Of a stretch of 64,000 nt of DNA, positions 58,531 to 64,000 are shown piece after piece. Made by a program: the position numbers and the translations under genes. Source of the stretch: Rehmannia glutinosa (lineage: Eukaryota > Streptophyta > Magnoliopsida > Lamiales > Orobanchaceae); the NCBI GenBank assembly GCA_016081115.2, contig JABTTQ020001775.1, positions 124,001 to 188,000 on the forward strand, written 5' to 3'. The notes beneath the pieces were generated by a model. That model was not told where the DNA came from, did not search any database, and was given only the letters and a program-made list of their open reading frames with translations. The stretch's first letter is position 1, and the number at the start of each line of letters is the position of its first letter.

Positions 58531-59459
58531 CCCGTATCTCCCTAGTTAAATATGCATTTTATTTTATTATTATGCATGCTTTTATTTGTGTATTAATTGC
58601 AAAATGAGTTTTCAAGTATTTATTTTTTTTAATTAAGCTCTTCAATATATATTTGTGCTTTTAAAATATTTTTGAAAAAGAAGACCTAATATGATGTCTT
58701 TAAAACTCTCGTGCACTTTTTTAGACTATAGAGTGTTATCATCTCTTGTGGATTTTTATGGCATAGGCTTACTTGTGATATCTCTTAGCCTACACTTTTA
58801 TCATTATGATTTGTGCTAGACTCGTTTTAAGAATTGTGTAGGATTTACATATTTTCACAAATGGCCATTTACGTCATTATTTGTTAAGAAAGGCATAAAT
58901 TATCGAGGTACGTTTACTTGTGTTATTCTTACTCTTATAGACTCGATATATGTATTGCCATATGCCTATGTGATTGATAGTATTTCATACAAGTGCCATT
59001 AAGAGGATTTTTAGATTTTTTTTAAAGGCACTATTCGATATTTGATTGCACATATTTGCTTTGTCAACTCTTGTTCAAATACTTCTTTTAAATAAGGTCT
59101 CAACTATATGCTTTCAAATTTTCAAATTTCAAAAGAGACATTTTGTAGCTTTCTTAAGCTTATTTGAACTTGCATGATTTATTAGACTCTTGATGATCTT
59201 CTAAATGCATAGTATGTGTTTCTTGCTTCATGGTCTATATATATAGTGTCTATTTCTACTATGCTCTTATGCAAGATATTTTTGTGATTGATGATTGAGG
59301 CATGTTTTTACACTTGGACTATTTTTTCTTGCTTATATAAGCGTGCGGTAATGAGTTTGTTAAGATGAGAAATGAAGTACTCCAAATATTAGTTACCTCA
59401 AAATATTTGGATGTAAATGTTCTATTATGAACACCTTAGATCAATCGGATGCCCTATGA
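58531..59459 (+). other. Spacer after gag of E
   Basis: AT-rich, no coding signal. A phrase beginning ATCGAGGTACGTT recurs at 49327 in D and, altered, near 60160 in E, so part of the spacer is shared or internally duplicated. Confidence 0.5.
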
Positions 59460-60015
59460 TGATAGTGATGAAGAAGACAAAAAGGGTATTCGAGAACAAA
59501 CTCGATGACCAAGGCAACATTGGTCGAACTAAGGCGAGGTTAGTAGCTCGAAGGTATTTTCAAGAATAAGGTAATTAATTTTGTTGTAACATTTGCACTC
59601 ATAGCACATTTAGTAGCTATTTGCATTTTACTTGCCCATTCTTGTTTTAAAGAAAAATTCAAGCTTTACCAAATGTATGTTAAATCCAACTTTCTAAATG
59701 GTTTTATTCAAATATAAGTCTATCGGGGTTTAAAATTTTTCTAGGCCAAATGATTGTTTTTAAGGCCTTGTATGGTTTAAAACAAGTACCCGTGTATGGT
59801 ATGATAGACTTAGCTATTTTTGCTAAATGATTTTACAAAAGGTAAAGTTGATACTACTCTCTTTGTTTGTGAAAAAGGGTAAGATTGTTTAAACTTGTGC
59901 ATATTTATGAGAATATTTTTGGTACTACTACTGAATATTTGTGCAAGATATGGTTTTCTAAGTTGATACTAAGTGAACTTGAGATGAGCATGATGGGGAG
60001 CTCAATTTCTTGCTT
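59460..60015 (+). pseudogene. Reverse transcriptase fossil of element E
   Basis: Short matches to copia RT in the right order: NKLDDQGNIGRTKARLVARRY near 59490, then stops; a KLYQM-like block near 59660; SIYRG-like; KALYGLKQVPVYG near 59765; KGKVDTTLF-like near 59840; a FGTT block (the YVDDIIFGS area, catalytic residues lost) near 59920; and a LSELEMSMMG block near 59970. At least eight stops or frameshifts. It shows that the ancestor of family 2 had its own pol. Confidence 0.75.
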
Positions 60016-61834
60016 GACTACAAATTATTCAATGCCAAGAAGATGGTTACATAAGAACTTTTGAAGGAGTTAAGCATTGAAGTAAGAAGAACCATCTCAA
60101 CCTCTATGGCTAAAGATTGACAAAGGTTGAGAAAGGCATATCGGCCGACAAACAAATTCGAGGTATGTTTTCTTGTATTATTCCTATAGACTCGACATTC
60201 CATATGCCTTATGTCTATATGCTCGACTTCAAAAACTATCCCAACGAATCTCATTAAAGTGCCATTAAAAGAAATTTTCAAATATTTGAAAGGCTCTTCT
60301 TCTTATGACTTGTTGTATCCAAAGCTTTAAAACGTTCTTATTTTTTGGGATAACAAGTTCGGTATCTATTATACGGTTATTCGTATTCAAAATTTGGTTC
60401 GTCAAAATCGAACTAAACAAATTGAGATTCGATATATTTTTTAAGGGATTGTAATTTTTAACAAAAACTTGAGATGTGTTTAATTCCGTCTCAAGGATAA
60501 CTCGCGGACTTTTTGATCGTTAACCTCCGAGTATTTTACCTCATTTCGAGCTTGATTATGACATAATGTATATTGAATGAGGTCTACGTTTGCATTTTGC
60601 ATGTTTTTAAAACTTAGGGGCGAAAAATCGGATTTCTGGATCAAAATCCGGATTTTGCAAAATCAAACGAAACGATGAGGTCGCCAGGGCGGCGCACCGC
60701 CGCCCACCGACCCGCCGCCGGTCGCCCTTAGCATATTTTTGATTAAATTGCTCCTGTTTCCCAAACTTAGCCATTTTGGCTCTTTTTGTTCATTTTTCGT
60801 CCCCTTTGCAAATTTCACACACAATTCACTTCAAATGAGTTTTGATGCATGAATTACATATTTTGGGGACTACCTAGCTCGGGTATCATCATTAATGCTC
60901 CCCTTTACCGATTGAATGGTAAGACTTTCACTCTCTTTAGCTCAATTGGGTTGAACCCTTGAGTTTGTGGCTTATATGTATTTTTCTTAATGCAATTCAT
61001 ATATTTTTGTGATGAGCTTATTGATTGTTGATGATTGACATTTGTTAAATTGCATTTGGTGATGAAAAACTTGGCTTGATTTCATTTACAAGGGCTATAT
61101 ATATCTTTCTCAATTTTTGACGCCCGCCAAGTATTCGATAAAACGTTTCAATGAAAAATTCATCACCAACATGATTCTCTCGATTTCAAAAGTCTTATAC
61201 ATTTATAGAGATCATGTTTTTCTTATAAAATGAGTTTTCATAAACCTCTACAAGTCGTATGATTCGACTTTTCCCTCCTATTTGGTTTATAAGCTTCAAT
61301 GCTCAAATAGCTCGATACATCGGTTTTGTTGCGGACTTTGATATGAATATATGATGTATTTATCATGCTAAAATTCTTTTTGATGATTCCAAAGGGGGAG
61401 AAACAGGTTATAAGCTCATTAGCTCATAAAAGCTAAGTTAAGCTTAACAAAAGAAGCTATAAGCTATGGCTTGATAAAGCCATAAGTTGTGCATTATACT
61501 TAGTCCAATTGATGTATGATGGACGTATATATGTTTCTAACGATGTCTCTTTTGAGGGGAGCTTTTAAGTTTTGATACTTAAGCTCAATATTGAAAAGCT
61601 AAGATTTTAGCTTATGGAAAATTGCTTTTACATTATTCTTGATGTGCTTGTTGATAGGGGGAGCTTGTGCTTGTTATTGAATATATTTACTCCCCTACTT
61701 GGTTGCTTTTATATTTTGGAAATTTTGGTTGCTTCCAAACGGTCAAATGTTTTACCGGAAAATCTTTTCTAAAATTGCTCTCTTAGATTGTGTAAAAAAT
61801 TGTTTTGGTTTGTAATCATCAAAAAGGGGGAGAT
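60016..61834 (+). other. 3' non-coding region and PPT of E
   Basis: No ORF of note. At 60677-60730 there is a GC-rich stretch, a degenerate counterpart of the D palindromes at 49620-49675. From about 60940 the sequence follows the D tail (TTGGGTTGAACCCTTGAG), so the accessory gene of D is missing between them. Polypurine tract AAAAAGGGGGAGAT at 61821-61834. Confidence 0.65.
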
Positions 61835-63354
61835 TGTTTGATACATGTTTTTATCTTAATTTTGATGATTTTATTTTGTCACCAAAACAATGTTTTTAAA
61901 GGTTGTCCAAATACTCCTAAATGATTTAAAATGGTTTTTATATTTTCCGGAGTATTTCCTTAAGTTTATTTTCGATAATATTGGACAACACTTTTAATGT
62001 TTTTATGTCAATGGGTTTTTACTTCTAAACAAGGTTCCTAAATGTTGTCTAAATACTTCCGATTGGTTTAAAATGTTTTTACTAAATTTTCGGAGTATTT
62101 CTTGAGTTTTATTTTCGACAAATATTGGACAACATTTCTGTCTCGTGGTCGACCGGTCACCCTATAGGGCAACCCGTACCTGAAGAGTACGTTTGAAACA
62201 GAAAATGAACCCGAGGTGAAATAGGACAGGTCGACCGGTCGCCCAGGGGGTCGACCGGTGCCGTCGACCGGTCAACACCCCTGTCGACCGGTACTTGAAG
62301 CTTGCTCTCTTCTAGAAACTCGAAACCTTGCAAAATGATTAAGGGGACCGGTTGAGATAGGGGTCGACCGATCGAAGCCTACGTCGACCGGTCGCCCTGT
62401 TGAATTTTTCTAAATATTCTTCAAATCTCTTATTTCTGTGCGACCGGTCGCCCTGTGCTTTGACAGCAAAACTATGACCGTTTGACAGCAGACACATTTC
62501 CTTAAATTGTGGGATTGATTTCTAACAGCTATATTCTTGATTTTAATTGTATTTTCGTGTAGATTTTCAATCCCCAAGAGGAGCCTATGCTTGATCAATC
62601 ATCTCCTATAAATAGAGGAAGTTTTGGAGTTACTAAAAACAACAATTGAGAGACAACACAACAAGATACACTTCAAGCAAATATTTGTTCTTCATTGTTA
62701 TTATTCTTGTTGTAAATTTTGCCTAGCTTATCACTTTCACATCCTTGAGGTCTAGGCTATTCTTGATTACACTTTGCACTCAAATTGTAATATTTATTAT
62801 TGAGTTGTAATCTTGATTTTTGGTTATCATTCAACACAAGATATCCTTGTGAGTGTTCTTGTGGTAAGAACACACTTGGATGATCTAGGTGATAGGTGCA
62901 AGAAGATTGTGGTGATCTTCTTATTGAGGTGTTGAAGAATTTGGTATTCTTCAAGGTTGAAGATTGTGGTAATCTTCACAAGGTGCCGTTGAAGGAAGAT
63001 TGTGGTAATCTTCAAAGGGAGATTGTGGTAATCTTCAAATGGAGATTGTGGTAATCTCCAAAGGTGGTGTTGAAGAAGAGTGTGGTGCTCTTCAAGGTGT
63101 TGTAAGTTGAATTTCTATTAATTTTGGTAATTAATAAAATTCTTTTTTCTTTTTGAAATCCATCCCGGATATACTGGGGTGGTAGAGGATTAGGCCCTAG
63201 GTGGGTTGAACCTCTTTAAATCGACGTGTGTTGTTTACGTTCCGCACCTTTATTATTGTCTTTGGGCATTCGGCTTAAAAAGAGGGCGAAATCGAAAAGA
63301 TGGAGATAATCTATTCACCCCCCCTCTAGATTATCGTAGCCGCTTGGACTTACA
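61835..63354 (+). repeat. 3' LTR of element E
   Basis: TGTTTGATAC ... GGACTTACA, 1520 bp. TATA box 62607-62614, palindrome cluster 62150-62452, hairpin array 62853-63093 with one more unit than the other LTRs. The palindromes are better kept here than in the 5' LTR. Confidence 0.94.
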
Positions 63355-63451
63355 TCTATTACAATGCAAATTACAAGAAAAATGGGGTGCCAACTTTCTA
63401 GTTTAAGTTTTACATGGTATCATCAAAATCTACAAAATAAATTTTTTAACA
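63355..63451 (-). repeat. 5' LTR of element C, outer part
   Basis: After the TCTAT duplication the LTR of C resumes (ACAATGCAAATTACAAG) and ends at 63451. Its outer end reads TGTTAAAAAA on the minus strand, against TGTTGGGAAA in the other LTR. Confidence 0.92.
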
Positions 63452-64000
63452 GGATGGCTCCAAGGGAGCTGGCGATGAAGTTGGGAAGTTGGGCACCCAA
63501 GCTGAGCCAACCCCTGAAGAAGGTGTTCTCACACCTGCCCCGGCAGCTTAGAACTCAACGAATATAGCCGCGTCTCTGGAGAAGAGTGACCCCACAATCA
63601 GTCACTCAGCTAGTGAGCCAGTTGAGGGGGAAACTCTCTCCACCACAGCAGGGTTGGAGGTTGCTGTGGGAGACTCATCTTTGAAGCAAGGAGGCAAAGT
63701 TGAGAAAGAAAGTGAACAAAAGCAGAGTGACATTGACGAAGCTCAGACAGTTGACTCAGTCTCAGCTGAAATGTCCACTACTCTGAAGGCCAATGACACT
63801 GCTAATGCAGCCGAGGCAAAGGATGGTAGTGCCCCGATTTTAACACTTTGGGCACAGAAAGTGCAATCCAAGAAGTTGAGACTCCTATGGATGCCATTGT
63901 CGAAGACCCTAAGACAGTTGTGACTGTCGAAGGGAATGCAGAAGTCCTCACAGCAGTTGAGTCTGATGGGGATGTTGAGGGCCTAAGGGAGGTTGAGACT
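63452..64000 (+). pseudogene. Family-1 accessory gene of element B, part 2
   Basis: Starting with the second GGATG copy, the frame continues the gene interrupted at 34743: a DGSKGAGDE block, PTPEEGVLTPAP and a stop, then QSDIDEAQTVDS, STTLKANDT and, after a shift, VETPMDA. Each block has its partner in the 562-codon segment of C. The sequence runs off the window edge. Confidence 0.82.

Larger units (their letters stand above)
55574..63354 (+). mobile_element. Element E: family-2 element nested in the 5' LTR of C
   Basis: LTRs of 1492 and 1520 bp and TCTAT duplications (55569-55573, 63355-63359) define it; total length 7781 bp. Internal order: PBS, gag (complete frame), decayed RT, GC-rich degenerate palindromes, tail, polypurine tract. 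The accessory ORF that D carries is absent. It is of the same family as D but clearly a different subtype. Confidence 0.95.
34744..63451 (-). mobile_element. Element C: Sirevirus nested in B, itself carrying D and E
   Basis: Both LTRs (34744-36271 and 54134-55573 plus 63355-63451) and flanking GGATG duplications (34739-34743, 63452-63456) define the element. Removing D, E and their duplications leaves about 13.0 kb. Order on the minus strand: 5' LTR, PBS, gag, protease, integrase, RT, RNase H, promoter-like spacer, accessory gene, polypurine tract, 3' LTR. It belongs to the same family as its host B. About 1.07 kb present in B between the gag zinc-knuckle region and protease is missing here. 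Confidence 0.95.
25233..64000 (+). mobile_element. Element B: Sirevirus split by element C
   Basis: 5' LTR, PBS, gag, protease, integrase, RT, RNase H, promoter-like spacer and accessory gene follow in order up to 34743. They resume at 63452 after the nested element C, whose insertion duplicated GGATG (34739-34743 and 63452-63456). B runs off the right window edge inside its accessory gene, so its 3' LTR is not seen. The gag coiled coil, the SQKECGDKTGIGF-like motif at the gag C-terminus, the tRNA-Met PBS and the gene downstream of pol are Sirevirus features. Several stops and frameshifts show it is dead. Confidence 0.93.

Overview
This is plant nuclear DNA, and almost all of it is nested LTR retrotransposons. 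The sequence is AT-rich. Reverse transcriptase, integrase and gag fossils lie on both strands, primer-binding sites match initiator tRNA-Met (TGGTATCAGAGC), and 5-bp target-site duplications flank the insertions. I find no intact host gene, rRNA, functional tRNA, CRISPR array or bacterial feature. An angiosperm is likely; I cannot name the species.

Layout. 1-5670 is the 3' end of a Sirevirus-type Ty1/copia element (A) lying in the body of a relative (F, 5671-9345). 9346-9678 (minus) is a fragment of an accessory gene of a second Sirevirus family. 9796-20326 is a Ty3/gypsy chromovirus (G, minus): RT-RNase H-integrase-chromodomain, but a 238-codon coiled-coil ORF where gag and protease should be. 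G interrupts the gag of copia element H (20327-21909, minus). 21910-25232 holds non-coding repeats: a CACTA-like end, a tRNA-derived SINE-like segment, AT microsatellite, palindromes and a 73-bp tandem duplication.

From 25233 to the window end there is a three-level nest. Sirevirus B (plus) is split at 34743/63452 by Sirevirus C (minus, TSD GGATG). C is split in gag by family-2 element D (46034-53923, plus, TSD GATAG) and in its 5' LTR by family-2 element E (55574-63354, plus, TSD TCTAT).

How the parts work together. Family 1 (A, B, C, F) has the order LTR, PBS, gag, protease, integrase, RT, RNase H, then a promoter-like spacer and a very long accessory gene (about 1,500 codons in C), polypurine tract and LTR. 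Family 2 (D, E) has a Sirevirus gag, degraded or absent pol, a different accessory gene (in D), and LTRs with two unusual features: repeats of the palindrome CGACCGGTCG upstream of the TATA box, and an array of 7-8 small hairpins with a constant GTGGT loop downstream of it. Most coding copies carry stops and frameshifts. The longest intact frames are the 506-codon gag of E and a 562-codon accessory segment in C.
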